Positions 6,267-6,720 of a stretch of 6,720 nucleotides of DNA are shown here, in pieces. Where the stretch lies: the NCBI GenBank assembly GCA_015662385.1, contig DQUH01000067.1, forward strand, positions 1 to 6,720. Reading direction: 5' to 3'. The translations under genes and the position numbers were made by a program. Each line of letters starts with the position of its first letter. The first letter of the stretch is position 1. The stretch is from Methanobacteriota archaeon (lineage in GTDB: Archaea; Iainarchaeota; Iainarchaeia; JAADDC01). Under the pieces are notes generated by a model, which did not search any database, was not told the origin of the DNA, and saw only the letters and a list, made by a program, of their open reading frames with translations.

Positions 6267-6720
6267 CGTCTTCTGCATCCACCGCCCCCCGGCCACCGTG
6301 CTGGAGATCTACCTGCGGGCAGGTACGGATCCTGCACGGCTGTACGGTTTCGTGCACCACCTCGGCGCCTACGTCTGCACCGACCCGGTGCCCTACGGGG
6401 CCCTTGCCGGCGGGGTGCAGCTCCGCCTCCTCCGTGCGGGCGCCACCACGAGCGAGTTCTGGCCCGCGGACGCAGCCCTCTACGACCTTAACAGCGTGCA
6501 GGTCACGCGCATAGCGTATGTGGTCCCCGACAGCAACCAGCTGTTCGTAGTGTACACCGCAAGCGGGGCCGGCAGCGTGGTGGTGGACGAGAACATCCCC
6601 AAGTCCGTTGCCAGTACCCACTTCCCCATCCGCGGCGATGTCGCCTTTTTGGAGCTGGACCCCGTCCTGCGGATCTACCTGCGGGCGGAAAACGGAAAAA
6701 TTGACGTCCGCCACTACTCC
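6172..6720 (+). CDS. Secreted protein of unknown function (3' truncated)
   Basis: The frame is open from about 6094 to the window end and encodes a classical Sec signal peptide. It has a basic start (VRVLRRL), a hydrophobic core AILVFLSAVFTTF at residues 10-22 and a small-residue cleavage region PGAA at about 24-27. From GTG 6172 the visible part has 183 residues. The mature region is rich in Val, Leu, Tyr and Gly, looks like beta strands and has two Cys (35 and 69) that could pair. IYLRA occurs twice, 122 residues apart (46-50 and 168-172), suggesting repeated domains. GTG codons at 6175 and 6181 are alternative starts; 6172 is favoured only by distance from TTATTAA. The first 95 bases overlap the end of the helix-turn-helix gene in another frame. 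No transmembrane anchor is visible before the window ends, and I recognise no family. Confidence 0.7.
   Translation, partial: MVRVLRRLPAILVFLSAVFTTFSPGAALPEGSVFCIHRPPATVLEIYLRAGTDPARLYGFVHHLGAYVCTDPVPYGALAGGVQLRLLRAGATTSEFWPADAALYDLNSVQVTRIAYVVPDSNQLFVVYTASGAGSVVVDENIPKSVASTHFPIRGDVAFLELDPVLRIYLRAENGKIDVRHYS
6306..6686 (+). repeat. In-frame 15-bp direct repeat encoding IYLRA in the secreted protein
   Basis: The string gatctacctgcgggc occurs exactly at 6306-6320 and 6672-6686. The copies are 366 bases apart, a multiple of three, so both are read in the same frame. The protein contexts are VLEIYLRAG and VLRIYLRAEN. The flanks diverge, which fits two copies of a domain of about 120 residues rather than a recent duplication. 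Only the start of the second copy is visible. Confidence 0.5.

Noticed and set aside
6160..6714. A 184-codon minus-strand open frame at the window end
   Set aside because: It lies opposite the secreted protein and the HTH end. Its translation has no signal peptide or motif, and codon use favours the + strand frame.
6298..6720. Starting the secreted gene at GTG 6298, after the HTH stop codon
   Set aside because: This would discard an uninterrupted upstream segment that encodes a well-formed signal peptide with a small-residue cleavage site. No Shine-Dalgarno motif precedes 6298.

Overview
This window is a GC-rich stretch of an archaeal chromosome with every supportable gene on the + strand. 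The archaeal assignment rests on gene content: an IF1A-type initiation factor, a RIO1 kinase, a two-KH Dim2-type protein and both subunits of topoisomerase VI. It also rests on expression signals, namely TATA-like boxes about 26 nt upstream of starts and GGAGG or GGTG motifs before internal genes. Frequent AGG (Arg) and ATA (Ile) codons are compatible with a thermophile, but I cannot name a lineage from sequence alone.

Layout. Positions 1-147 hold the last 48 codons of an unidentified gene. Positions 184-1889 hold a tight translation and ribosome-biogenesis unit: aIF1A, then RIO1 one base later, then the KH protein overlapping RIO1. A TATA-like box follows, and then the topoisomerase VI pair top6B-top6A, joined by a 4-base ATGA overlap (about 1935-4648). 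After a short T-tract, a new TATA-like box opens a less familiar unit at 4703. It contains a 404-residue predicted helical protein with no family I recognise, then a 119-residue protein with a DUF1699-like N-terminus, an AT-hook-like motif and a helix-turn-helix. Last comes a secreted protein, cut off by the window end, whose signal-peptide coding region lies inside the end of the helix-turn-helix gene in another frame.

How they fit. aIF1A acts in start-codon selection. RIO1 and Dim2 homologues act together in late small-subunit maturation, so the first unit is functionally coherent. Topo VI B (GHKL ATPase and transducer) and A (Spo11-like cleavage subunit) form one A2B2 enzyme and need balanced expression, which the overlap suggests. 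The third unit cannot be assigned a pathway. A probable DNA-binding regulator translationally coupled to a novel helical protein, with a nested promoter and an overlapping exported protein, makes it the part of the window most worth a second look. I saw no tRNA, rRNA, CRISPR array, insertion sequence or complete mobile element. No gene-free stretch exceeds about 60 bases.
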